Shown here: positions 23,701 through 32,260 of the stretch, piece by piece
Layout: each line of letters begins with the position of its first letter
How positions within the stretch are numbered: the first letter of the stretch is position 1
Source: a virus
Length of the DNA stretch: 32,260 bases
Direction: 5' to 3' (one strand)
Virus record (IMG/VR): IMGVR_UViG_3300017782_005977
Coordinates: 1 to 32,260 of that record
Position numbers and translations under genes: made by a program
The notes under the pieces: generated by a model
What the model was told of the DNA's origin: nothing
Database searches by the model: none
Seen by the model: only the letters and a program-made list of their open reading frames with translations

Positions 23701-26700
23701 TCTTTATCTATTCCTCAAGTAGTAGATCAAACACTAACTACTTTAAACGTAGCAAAAGATTTATCTAGCCCTTATGCATATTCAAATTTAGTAGCCAGCG
23801 GAGATAGATTTATATCTGAAAGTCATACCATAACCTCAACAAACAGAACATGGGGCGGACAAAGTACTTTTTTAAATCTTAATGCTGTTACACAAGAAAT
23901 TTTCAATACAGAACCAGGATTATCAATTTCTAGCACATTTGATGCTGATACTGATTATGACACTAAAGCATTGTACATTTATAAAAATAATGTTCAGCTG
24001 ATTATGAATCATGAATACATTGTTGATACATCATCAAATGGAACAAAGATTATTTTCTTAGGTCGTCCTAGTGATAAACCACAAATAAATGATGTCATCA
24101 CTATTCGTTATTATGAAACTAGACAACCAACTTGGATTCCTCCAACTCCGGCATCGTTAGGAATTAGCAAAATATATAAGCCTAGTGAACTTACTGATTC
24201 TACAACATACTCAAGTGGAACTAGAAATTACATACAATGTCATGACGGGTCATTAGTTTTAAAATACAACGACTCAAGAGATTCTGCCTTACTAGAATTA
24301 GAAAAAAGAATTTATAACACACTGCTTCATAGAACATCAGATCAAGATCAACTACCGTTATATGATATAAACAGTGTTATACCAAATAAATTTAATCCAA
24401 CATCGTGGTCAAGAAAAGAAGTAAATGATTTGTTACGTCCAATGTTCAGCAGATGGGCAAGTGAAAACGCAATTGATTATCGTGAAAACACAGGCTATGC
24501 AGTTACAGTAACATTACAAGCAAATGCTAATTATGTTTTATCAAGTTATGTAGCGTCTGGCTATGTTCCAGCAACAAGTACTATTCCTCAAAAATTTACA
24601 GTTGGCGAAACTGTAAGAGGAGCAACAAGTGGAGCAATAGGTAAAGTTACTGCTGTCAGTACTGATACTAACACTGTTACTGTTTCTGGTGTTGTTGATG
24701 GTTTTGAAATTAATGAAGTTATACTTGGGTTATCAAGTGGCATTGGAAGGAAAGCAGATAACATTACTACTAATTGGAAAGTATTAAATTATTCATCACT
24801 TGTAGACCAAAATGGAGAAGCATTACCAGGACACTGGAGAGGCATATATCGTTGGTACTATGGTACTGATCGTCCTCACACACATCCATGGGAAATGCTA
24901 GGCTTTTCACAAAAACCAATTTGGTGGGATCAATATTACACTTGGAATAATCCTTCTATTAGAACACAACTAATATCTGATATTGAACAAGGAATTATTC
25001 GTTCGGGTATTAGAGAAAACTATTCAGACAGATCATATCTTAACTCAGACAATGTTTATAAGAAGCCTGGCTTTAGTTCTTATGTTCCAGTAGATGGTAG
25101 TGGTAATTTATTAAGTCCATTAGACATCGGTATTATTAGTTCTAATCCAACTGAGTACAATGCTCAAAAAGATTGGGTGTTTGGAGATGGTGCTCCGGTA
25201 GAACATGCGTTTGTTACATCATTGGTATATCCGTATGCTTTACAAACTTTATTATATCTAACTAATCCTGGGTCGTATGTTGAGAAACAGTGGAACATAA
25301 AAAATATTACAACTGCTGATGTAGATAAAAATCAAACTATAGATTTATCAACAGGTAAGAGAGCCAATAATATTAATTACTATGTACACACAGAAGTAGA
25401 TGCTTCAAATACTAGATATTTAAGATCAGGTGTACAAAACTTTATATCTGATTATGTAATATCAAAAGGAAACCAAATAAACACTACATTTGGTAATGTG
25501 ATTAGAAATATTCAATCTAACTTAATGTATAGATGTGGTGGATTTATTGATACAACAAAATTAAAAATAGAATCAGAAGCATATGATTCTACAAGTAGAA
25601 GCACAAACATTATTATTCCACCAGAAGATATTAATGTTAATTTGTATAGTGGTGCTAGTATTCAAGAAGCATCGTACAGTGCTGTGATTGTTCAGACAGT
25701 TGATGGCGGATATAAACTTTATGGCTATGACGTTACAAATCCGTTCTTTAAAATATACAAACCGTTGGCAAACAGTTCAGGTTATTCTGTAAGAGTTGGC
25801 GGAGTTGATATATCACCAGCACAGTATACTACAGGTATAATGTATCACAAAAATGAAGTAGTTGAGTACCTTGATGTTTACTTTCAATGTACAGTTCCTC
25901 ACACTGCTTTATCATCAGACACAGCACCCAATGAAGCATATTGGAGAAAAATATCTGTGCTTCCACAACAGGGTGGAACAGAAGTAAAGAATTACGCACA
26001 GTACGATTACAGTCAATCATATGATGTTGACTACGGGACAGTATTTAAAACACGTCAAGAAGTATATGATGTTCTTGCTGGTTATGGTAAATTTTTAGAA
26101 GAAAATGGTTGGATGTTTGATGTTCACAATTCTGATTTAGGAGAACAATTAAACTGGAATTATTCTGCTAAAGAATTTTTGTTTTGGAGTCTAGGTACAT
26201 GGAAACAAGGTGATTTTGTTACATTAAGTCCAAGTGCTTCACAATTAAAATTTAAACCAAAAACAGGAGTAGTTCAAAGTTTATCAGAAATAGTAAATGG
26301 CTCTTATAGTGTTATCAATAAAGAAGGGTTTGGTCTTGATACAAATAAAATTTCTGTTATTAGAGAAAGTGGAGAAGTTACAATTTCTCACAAAAGCGGA
26401 ATTGGTATATATGGCTTAAGATTGTTTGTAAAAGAAACAGAACACACTATTACAATAAACAACAGCACTATCTTTAATGATACCATTTACAATACATTAT
26501 TAGCACAACGACAACCACGTGTTAAAATTTCTACAGTAAGAACTGGTAAATGGAACGGAAAACTTGAAGCAGATGGTTTCATAATAAATGGAACATCACT
26601 AATTAATAATTTTGAAAAATCTGTAAACGACACACGTTTCTTATATGATATTGATGCTGAAAAAGTCGATACTGATTTTAGAGATTCGGCAATGCATGTA

Positions 26701-29700
26701 ATTGGATATCAAGAAAGAGATTATCTAACCAATCTTGGTATATCAAAACGTAATCAAGTTAAATTATATCAAGGTATGATTAAACAAAAAGGTACAACAA
26801 ATGCTATCGATAGATTGTTACGTTCAACAACAGTAAGCACAGATCAATCGTTTGATACTTTTGAAGAGTGGGCATTTAAAGTTGGCGAATTTGGATCAAC
26901 AGCATTTAACCAACAAATTGAATTAAAATTACAAGCCAAAGATGTTGTAACTGATCCATTGTTATTTGAATTTGTTTTACCAACAGACAATGTAACACCA
27001 AGTGGTTATGATATCACAACTGATGAAATTGTAACTATTGATATCGATGACACAACTCGTTGGTTGAAAAAACCAACAGGCGAAAAAACACTTGCCAATT
27101 TATGGCCAACTACATCAACAGTAAGTTCAAACATACCATCAGCAGGTTACGTACACTGGAGTGACTCAACGTACCAAGCATATGATTCGACAGCACTTGA
27201 CAATGTTTATAACACACAGACAGGTAATGTTGCTGTGGGTTCAACTGCGTGGGTAGCCAAAGATGTTGAGGGTGGTAAAGATTGGAACGTTTACAAGTTA
27301 TATGATATTGGAACAAAGATTGATAATGTAATATCGTTTGGTGATGCCAACACGGCCATGAAAATCACTGTAGACGGTACTGGATCAATACTTGGTTCAA
27401 GTAAAAAAATTATATTACATAAAACATACGACAGCAGTGGAACACTGGTGATTGACCCAACAGCATGGGGTACACACACATTAACATTGAACCCAGCCGC
27501 TGGATCAGAGTCTACAGTAACTATTCCATTTGGTAATGTAGCAGGATCAGGGGCTTCTCTAGCAGTAGGCAATATTGCTGGAACAGTTAATTCAGTTTCA
27601 TCGTCAGGCGGTACTGGTTTTGCTGTAGGAGATGTAATCACATTTACTGGAACATCTGGCAGTGGTGCTTCAGCAACAGTGGCTAGTGAAAATGCAGGTG
27701 CTCCGACATCATTAACTCTTAACAGTGGTGGTTCAAATTATTCTGCGGCACCAAATGGATTTAGTGTTAAAAATTCTACTGGAACAGTAAAAGTATTAGG
27801 AACAGATTATACAGCACCAACATTTACGTTTACTGGATCAGGAACTGGCGGTGTGTTTGGTGAAATAAAAGATTTAGTTATAACGAGTGGTGGTACCAAT
27901 TATCAAGCACCAGCAATAGTTATTATAAAATCAAATGGATCAAGTATTACAATACCAACTAGTGAAATAACTGTTGGCAGTGGTACTATAACTGCTGTTA
28001 GTGTGCCAACGTATAATGCATTGAGTTTCCTTAATCAAGGATTCAGTTCAGGTATTACATCAACAGCAACAGGTAGTATTACTATAAAAGACACAAAATC
28101 AAATTATATAATAAATTTAAATAACCAACTAACTAAGGTCCATGCACTTGGAACTTTAACTGCTAACGTAACTACAGCATGGGATGGTACAGCACCATCA
28201 GTGGTTATTGAATCATGGGACGGATCAACTGCAACAACATTGTATACTATTCCAACTACTAACTTACAATCAGTTGCTTCGTCAAACATTTCAGCAAGTG
28301 GGTCGGTAACTGACAATTCAAATGTAACTGTTAGAGCAAATGTTTCTGTATCGTCTGCAACGACTGGTAATGTTAATATTGCTCTTAACTACACAACAAA
28401 ACAATATGATATTACTAAAGTAGATGGCACTCCAGAGTTTGTGACCAAAGCAGATAACACAACAATTAATTCAAGTGGCATACAATTATTTGATTGGAAA
28501 GATATAAGATTAAATAATGTATTAGACACAGCAACTATATCGACAACTGTAAGTAATACATTACAAAACTTTTTAACAGCAACAACTTTAAATTCATCAG
28601 TGTGGTCAGAAGGTGATCTTGTTTGGTTAGATGATGACTCAACTGGTAAGTGGGGTGTGTATAGATTTACAGCAAATTCATCAATCATATCAACATATAA
28701 TACAATACGTGGCACAGAGTCAACAGCAGTATCTCCAGCATATGGCGGAACATGGATACTGCATAGTGGTGTTGATTATAGTGATGCTACTCAGACTACA
28801 GCAAGTTATTTTGCAAATACAAAACGTAGACAATCAGATAAAGTTGTTACTGACCAATTTGAACAAGCAGTATTGTATGATGACAGAACAAACAAGGTTG
28901 AGTTATCACTGGTACCATATGATCCTGCAAAAGATATATTACCTCCAACAGCAGATAGAGAAATAAAATATAAATCTGAAATTGATCCAGCAATATATAA
29001 CAATCATTCTGATACAAATCAAATCAGTACCAGCAAACCATGGATGGAAGAATATGTTGGTCAAGTATGGTGGGATTTATCAACAGTAAGATATATTGAT
29101 TATGAATCGCATGACAATGCTTATCGTAGAACATATTGGGGTAGATTATTTCCAGGAGCAACAATTGACATTTATGAATGGGTATCTTCAACAACATCAC
29201 CAACAAACTATACAGGTACTGGCACAGTTAAATCAACAACTGATTATGTCACAAAAACTGAAACAAATACATCCACACTGGCACAAACAATAACATATTA
29301 TTATTGGGTTAAAAATGTTACAACGGTTCCTGCATTACCAAGTAGAACACAAGATACAGCAACAGTGGCTAGTGTTATTACATCACCAATTATACAAGGA
29401 TTAAATTATTTTGCACCAATTTCACAAAATGCAATTTCAATTGCAAATGTATTAGATTACACCACAAAAGAAAACACTGTGCTACAATTAAATTACAGAA
29501 AACGTAATTCAAATGATAAAACAAATTCTAAACATGCACAATGGTTGTTAATTAAAGAAAATTATCCAAATGCACCAATACAAGATCAAATTTGGAATAA
29601 GATGATTGATAGTTTGGTTGGTTTCGACAAATTAGGAAACACTGTTCCAGATATGTCATTATCACTACATGATAGATATGGTAACAAAGTAAGACCAAGA

Positions 29701-32070
29701 CAAAGTTGGTATAAAAATTCAAAAAATGCTAGAAAAGTTTTACACGAAGCATTAAATTCTATAACAACGTTATTAAATCTTGATGTAAATCATTTTGGAT
29801 GGAATGATACATTAACAACTGCAAACTACTATGAAAAAACAAACTGGTATTATAATACTTCATACAGTGACGACACAGTAATAGATCGTATTGTTGATTA
29901 CTATACTGATATAGATACTAGTGTATTATCTGAAAATGATGTTGTAAAAGTTAACAATGGATATAATTCAAAGTGGGAATTATGGCAATACACTGATGCT
30001 GATTTCTTAACAGGTACATCAACAACTTATGACTCAACAAATTTATCACTAGTAAGAATTGGTTTACAAACAGCAACAGCAAAATTAAAAACAACAGTTT
30101 ACACTGAATCAGATTCAACAGCAATGGCAACAGAACTTCGTGCTTATATCAAAGCATTAAAAGACAATGTATTAATTTCACAAAATCTAAAATATCAAAA
30201 TGTTTTATTGTTTGCTATGATTAGATACGTTAATAGTGAACAAACACATGTTGATTGGTTATTTAAGTCAACATATATGAACGTTATTCAACAAGACACA
30301 GCATTAACACAAAAAGCATCATTTGAAAAAGATCCATTTGATGATGTTAAATCATACATTGAAGAAGCAAAACCATATCGTTCTAAAATTAGAAACTTCT
30401 TAAGTAAAAAATCACCTGTAAGAGAAAATGCCAATATGGCTATGAGTGATTTTACCAACTCAAGTGATTATACATTGAATTCAAATACTTTACAAACTGT
30501 AAATCCAACACCAAAAGTTAATACCAAATTAGCATTTGATAGAATAAGCACATCAATAACATTAGTATCACCAACTATTAATATTATTAATGCATGGACA
30601 ACTAGTGCGGCATACACAGCAGGAGTAAAAGTAAAATACAACGGTGGTACATGGCAGTGTAATGAAAATCACACTGCTGGAGTATTTGTTAATGATGTAC
30701 AATCTGGTAAATGGCAACACATAAATTTTGAACCAACAACCGAACCAACTGATGTTGCAAAAATTAATGCTGTGAAATCAGCAACTCCGATATCTACACA
30801 AGTTGATAGGTTAGCCAAATATTATTATGCGACAGAACTTGCCACATTAGATACAGCAAATGTAACAGCAGTAAGTTCTTTTGTTTCTACACTTGCAGAT
30901 AATATTGGATACTATAAAGATTTAGATCTTCAATCAATTGGCTTTAAAGTTAACAGAGATAGAATTGGACAAGAGCTAACAACTTTTGCTTGGGACAGTT
31001 TAGATTGGGACGCAACAGCAGTTGGATCAAATCCTACAATGGGATATGATTTTAATTCATTACAAAATTGGTATGATTCGAAATTTGTTCAAACGTCAAA
31101 TGTTTGGGCAGTAAATATTGCATACACAAAAGATACGTTTGTCAAACACAATGACTTGGCTCACTTTACAGCATGGTCGGCCGCAACAAGTTACACAGTT
31201 GGTGATATTGTAAAACATGACAATAAAGTTTATGTTGCAAATGTAACACACAAAAATTTAACAAGTGAAACGATACTACAAACATCACGTTGGGACTTGA
31301 TTGATGATTTAATTTATTATACAAATATAGATCACACTTCTACAAATTCAGCAACAGGATTTAAAACTGATTATGATGCTGGTAAATGGATACTAGTACA
31401 GTCACAACTTGACTCGGCAGGATTTGCAAGACCACAGCATGATCCTTATCCAGAAGAACTTGCACCAGTTACTCCAAGAGAGTCATTAATGATCACAGTT
31501 AAATCATATGAAGGTGTAACTGGGTCAGCACCAAATTATGTAGGCAGTGGTGACTTTGCACAATACAAAGTACATTATACTCCATATGGTACCGTTGAAT
31601 ATTTGAGAGATAAATTTATTGATAATTCAGGTACACCAAGTTCAACAGATGATCATACAACACTAAATGGAGCAATATACCAAACATCAAACACAATAAC
31701 AGTTTCTGATGCAACTAAATTACCAACACCAAAACAAGTTGGAAATGAAATTGATAACAAAGTAACTGATAAACCTGGTGTATTATGGATTGGTACTGAA
31801 AGAATCGAATACAGCAAAGTTAATGGTAATGTGTTGAGTGATATTGTACGTGGAACACATGGAACAACCATACAAGATCATGCAACAGCAACGGAAGTAT
31901 ACAGTGGAGATACTCATATACCAAATGCTGGTACAAAAGGCTTTTGGAACGATACAGGCGTAATACTAGTAGATAGTACCACAGAACAAGCAAATTACCT
32001 AACAAATAGTGAAAACATAGTAGATTATGTAATAGGTGATTATGTAACGCCTGAGGATTATGTGGAATGA
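20704..32070 (+). CDS. Giant baseplate/tail structural protein, 3788 residues (gp7 position)
   Basis: This very large virion protein occupies the position of T4 gp7, directly after gp6. The N-terminus (LPYVLQSTRLKNFFDSTVDQWFK and SRLFESKYYSYAQPIDIDKYLNYSNYYWYP) is, from memory, typical of large structural proteins in marine T4-like phages. T4 gp7 has about 1030 residues, so most of this is added modules. Visible ones are Gly-rich beta repeats near 216-260, 1270-1340 and 2290-2430, a cupredoxin-like domain near 665-775 with His709, Cys762, His765 and Met768 as a possible copper site, CBM5/12-like modules near 1714-1751, 3296-3340 and 3490-3534, and a terminal 'RIEYSKVNGNVLSDIVRGTHGT' motif. 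No frameshift interrupts 11.4 kb. GGGG before the ATG is the ribosome-binding site. Whether it matches gp7 alone or gp7 plus gp8 or gp10 functions is undecided. Confidence 0.88.
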   Translation: MAEQFVASKQLPYVLQSTRLKNFFDSTVDQWFKNEDSTFERGFVGQRQGRLLNTTKDAYLPESTFGRTYYQLEPTAIVRDADTQEISYQTTYEDLVNKIRFDGGNVNDHSRLFESKYYSYAQPIDIDKYLNYSNYYWYPYADDLSAESGGIFSTIPSKPVDGSLAKSITLPTDIVGEKTYTAPDGTVFTNGLHVRFEGSNVTGSSYQYYYTINSLSIDTAGTGYAIGDNILITGKTVGKVTTVGGSGEITSIEIISSTLNDGDIPNTPTITSSAGSSGIISATTTRKEITYFVEGVGSEIKLVDTRTLRNVSDSTAAVKDYITIQRGAKDGNLWSKSNGWVHKDTLENYPSVTTTSQTDQLWDDTAWDMTSFDVQIASATSAFTRSSERRALRPILEFKRDIELYDYGYNHLTDVTVIESLLTKTQIEGQSAISIDGHAIQNEDTILFTNASSQDDYVQWDGNSVLWDHDTDSDVSTGGGGGTGGDVGWDISSTTFNIGATIWKVSGVGSSIVLTQLTSNVNINDKIYVKTGSVHKGSEWYYDGYNWNEAQKKIKSNQAPLYNLYDNDKNPLNDVGLYPSSDFAGSKIFGYKESTGTNDTELGFPLSYSAGVDKSDIQFCNFLNEDSYTYGSNNITGYNYYKQFTHPETIAKIIDYEVNVNPSRSNQDINKYFINGQEAPALILVRGNTYNFNFNSPESSTAGYSNANHPFYISTGTAWSSGAYTGEYTGGISGSRSHYSGSSSTLKFTVPANAPDKLYYHCGVHNNMGGQFVIIDNAVTTLDAATETNYKNEWVVDPSRKLSQKLIQEHTVNSQNINDNIIIEVIPSSVLDIEIYKNGDKQVFGTDYTLSNSVNISFTTALVVGDFVKIFYKTTNPKPLKSINYFEIPKNLENNASNQELGTATYSELFEHFKSIIQNQIGFTGAVNGNNNYRDTSQDISLGSVILHHDTPLLKTMAITNNADLDILESLRYTKDRYQEFQLKFLNTVNNIQNTNAINSLSIPQVVDQTLTTLNVAKDLSSPYAYSNLVASGDRFISESHTITSTNRTWGGQSTFLNLNAVTQEIFNTEPGLSISSTFDADTDYDTKALYIYKNNVQLIMNHEYIVDTSSNGTKIIFLGRPSDKPQINDVITIRYYETRQPTWIPPTPASLGISKIYKPSELTDSTTYSSGTRNYIQCHDGSLVLKYNDSRDSALLELEKRIYNTLLHRTSDQDQLPLYDINSVIPNKFNPTSWSRKEVNDLLRPMFSRWASENAIDYRENTGYAVTVTLQANANYVLSSYVASGYVPATSTIPQKFTVGETVRGATSGAIGKVTAVSTDTNTVTVSGVVDGFEINEVILGLSSGIGRKADNITTNWKVLNYSSLVDQNGEALPGHWRGIYRWYYGTDRPHTHPWEMLGFSQKPIWWDQYYTWNNPSIRTQLISDIEQGIIRSGIRENYSDRSYLNSDNVYKKPGFSSYVPVDGSGNLLSPLDIGIISSNPTEYNAQKDWVFGDGAPVEHAFVTSLVYPYALQTLLYLTNPGSYVEKQWNIKNITTADVDKNQTIDLSTGKRANNINYYVHTEVDASNTRYLRSGVQNFISDYVISKGNQINTTFGNVIRNIQSNLMYRCGGFIDTTKLKIESEAYDSTSRSTNIIIPPEDINVNLYSGASIQEASYSAVIVQTVDGGYKLYGYDVTNPFFKIYKPLANSSGYSVRVGGVDISPAQYTTGIMYHKNEVVEYLDVYFQCTVPHTALSSDTAPNEAYWRKISVLPQQGGTEVKNYAQYDYSQSYDVDYGTVFKTRQEVYDVLAGYGKFLEENGWMFDVHNSDLGEQLNWNYSAKEFLFWSLGTWKQGDFVTLSPSASQLKFKPKTGVVQSLSEIVNGSYSVINKEGFGLDTNKISVIRESGEVTISHKSGIGIYGLRLFVKETEHTITINNSTIFNDTIYNTLLAQRQPRVKISTVRTGKWNGKLEADGFIINGTSLINNFEKSVNDTRFLYDIDAEKVDTDFRDSAMHVIGYQERDYLTNLGISKRNQVKLYQGMIKQKGTTNAIDRLLRSTTVSTDQSFDTFEEWAFKVGEFGSTAFNQQIELKLQAKDVVTDPLLFEFVLPTDNVTPSGYDITTDEIVTIDIDDTTRWLKKPTGEKTLANLWPTTSTVSSNIPSAGYVHWSDSTYQAYDSTALDNVYNTQTGNVAVGSTAWVAKDVEGGKDWNVYKLYDIGTKIDNVISFGDANTAMKITVDGTGSILGSSKKIILHKTYDSSGTLVIDPTAWGTHTLTLNPAAGSESTVTIPFGNVAGSGASLAVGNIAGTVNSVSSSGGTGFAVGDVITFTGTSGSGASATVASENAGAPTSLTLNSGGSNYSAAPNGFSVKNSTGTVKVLGTDYTAPTFTFTGSGTGGVFGEIKDLVITSGGTNYQAPAIVIIKSNGSSITIPTSEITVGSGTITAVSVPTYNALSFLNQGFSSGITSTATGSITIKDTKSNYIINLNNQLTKVHALGTLTANVTTAWDGTAPSVVIESWDGSTATTLYTIPTTNLQSVASSNISASGSVTDNSNVTVRANVSVSSATTGNVNIALNYTTKQYDITKVDGTPEFVTKADNTTINSSGIQLFDWKDIRLNNVLDTATISTTVSNTLQNFLTATTLNSSVWSEGDLVWLDDDSTGKWGVYRFTANSSIISTYNTIRGTESTAVSPAYGGTWILHSGVDYSDATQTTASYFANTKRRQSDKVVTDQFEQAVLYDDRTNKVELSLVPYDPAKDILPPTADREIKYKSEIDPAIYNNHSDTNQISTSKPWMEEYVGQVWWDLSTVRYIDYESHDNAYRRTYWGRLFPGATIDIYEWVSSTTSPTNYTGTGTVKSTTDYVTKTETNTSTLAQTITYYYWVKNVTTVPALPSRTQDTATVASVITSPIIQGLNYFAPISQNAISIANVLDYTTKENTVLQLNYRKRNSNDKTNSKHAQWLLIKENYPNAPIQDQIWNKMIDSLVGFDKLGNTVPDMSLSLHDRYGNKVRPRQSWYKNSKNARKVLHEALNSITTLLNLDVNHFGWNDTLTTANYYEKTNWYYNTSYSDDTVIDRIVDYYTDIDTSVLSENDVVKVNNGYNSKWELWQYTDADFLTGTSTTYDSTNLSLVRIGLQTATAKLKTTVYTESDSTAMATELRAYIKALKDNVLISQNLKYQNVLLFAMIRYVNSEQTHVDWLFKSTYMNVIQQDTALTQKASFEKDPFDDVKSYIEEAKPYRSKIRNFLSKKSPVRENANMAMSDFTNSSDYTLNSNTLQTVNPTPKVNTKLAFDRISTSITLVSPTINIINAWTTSAAYTAGVKVKYNGGTWQCNENHTAGVFVNDVQSGKWQHINFEPTTEPTDVAKINAVKSATPISTQVDRLAKYYYATELATLDTANVTAVSSFVSTLADNIGYYKDLDLQSIGFKVNRDRIGQELTTFAWDSLDWDATAVGSNPTMGYDFNSLQNWYDSKFVQTSNVWAVNIAYTKDTFVKHNDLAHFTAWSAATSYTVGDIVKHDNKVYVANVTHKNLTSETILQTSRWDLIDDLIYYTNIDHTSTNSATGFKTDYDAGKWILVQSQLDSAGFARPQHDPYPEELAPVTPRESLMITVKSYEGVTGSAPNYVGSGDFAQYKVHYTPYGTVEYLRDKFIDNSGTPSSTDDHTTLNGAIYQTSNTITVSDATKLPTPKQVGNEIDNKVTDKPGVLWIGTERIEYSKVNGNVLSDIVRGTHGTTIQDHATATEVYSGDTHIPNAGTKGFWNDTGVILVDSTTEQANYLTNSENIVDYVIGDYVTPEDYVE

Positions 32071-32076
32071 TAAATA
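32070..32076 (+). promoter_or_regulatory. Late-promoter-like ATAAATA before tail-fibre-like gene
   Basis: ATAAATATTAA (32070-32080) begins on the last base of the giant gene's stop codon and copies the gp25 box. The predicted start near 32082 leaves a 15-base leader with AGG eight bases before the ATG. Confidence 0.55.
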
Positions 32077-32096
32077 TTAAGGAATAGGTAGAAATT

Positions 32097-32260
32097 ATGG
32101 CAATTACAAAAAGATTAGTTAAAGGGTCAGCATTAACCCAAACAGAGCTTGACGCAAACTTCACTCATGTTGGAGGAGACGGCACATACCAATTCCCTTC
32201 AACAAAAGGAACAACCAAACAAATTTTAAGAATGAACAGTGGTGCTACAGCACTTGAATA
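32097..32260 (+). CDS. Tail-fibre-like structural protein, 3' end outside window
   Basis: Only the first 54 codons are in the window. The opening MAITKRLVKGSALTQTELDANFTHV contains the 'G-S-x-LT-x-x-ELD-x-NF' pattern found at the N-terminus of many phage tail-fibre and virion appendage proteins, where it serves attachment to the baseplate. The following GTYQFPSTKGTTKQIL fits a beta-structured repeat. It follows the giant protein by 26 bases with its own late-type box. The identity of the fibre and its receptor cannot be told from this fragment. Confidence 0.7.
   Translation, partial: MAITKRLVKGSALTQTELDANFTHVGGDGTYQFPSTKGTTKQILRMNSGATALE

Noticed and set aside
27291-27641. 116-residue minus ORF inside the giant gene (also those at 28389 and 31820)
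   Set aside because: Antisense shadows of Thr/Ser/Gly-rich repeats. The + frame is uninterrupted and has recognisable domains.

Overview
The window looks like part of a large, AT-rich genome of a marine T4-like myovirus. The host is most likely a SAR11-type (Pelagibacterales) or picocyanobacterial cell, but I infer this from style and cannot prove it. The evidence is a T4-type baseplate block (gp25-like, gp6-like and a 3788-residue structural protein with the cupredoxin, beta-repeat and CBM5/12-like modules common in marine myophage virions), T4-late-promoter-like ATAAATA boxes before virion genes, tightly overlapping genes and tiny phage genes. No integrase, transposase, CRISPR array, rRNA or convincing tRNA was seen.

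Layout. Bases 1-1190 are largely non-coding and visibly richer in G+C than the rest. They hold a rho-independent terminator, a cluster of CACAGTG/CACTGTG words, a perfect hairpin with a GUAA loop, three 20-bp iteron-like repeats and one doubtful minus-strand lipoprotein ORF. Bases 1191-1939 (+) encode a small DUF3147-like membrane protein and a VOC/glyoxalase-like protein. Bases 1936-2786 (-) are four very small genes.

Bases 2805-15465 form the accessory island. It has two N-terminal-twitch radical SAM proteins, a SufE sulfur acceptor, six SGNH/GDSL-like proteins with a GCSxT nucleophile motif (three in tandem on +, three on -), four proteins sharing a TEKT[WY] motif that resembles the donor-binding motif of GT10 glycosyltransferases, and a YqgE/AlgH protein. 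Nine of these genes (15465 down to 6919) are almost continuously overlapping and lie behind a near-consensus sigma70 promoter. A smaller + strand operon (sufE and three SGNH genes) faces it. The likely theme is synthesis or decoration of a glycan or other surface polymer, with Fe-S-dependent radical chemistry. That function is inference.

Bases 15506-16371 (-) hold a ClpP-like protease and a small basic Gly/Lys-rich protein. From 16466 to the right edge (+) run gp25, gp6, the giant structural protein and the start of a tail-fibre-like gene. The structural genes and several small ones have ATAAATA-type boxes. A notable pattern is that several genes have a predicted transcription start on, or within about 3 nt of, the ATG, so leaderless or near-leaderless mRNAs are predicted, while other late genes have short leaders with a clear Shine-Dalgarno.
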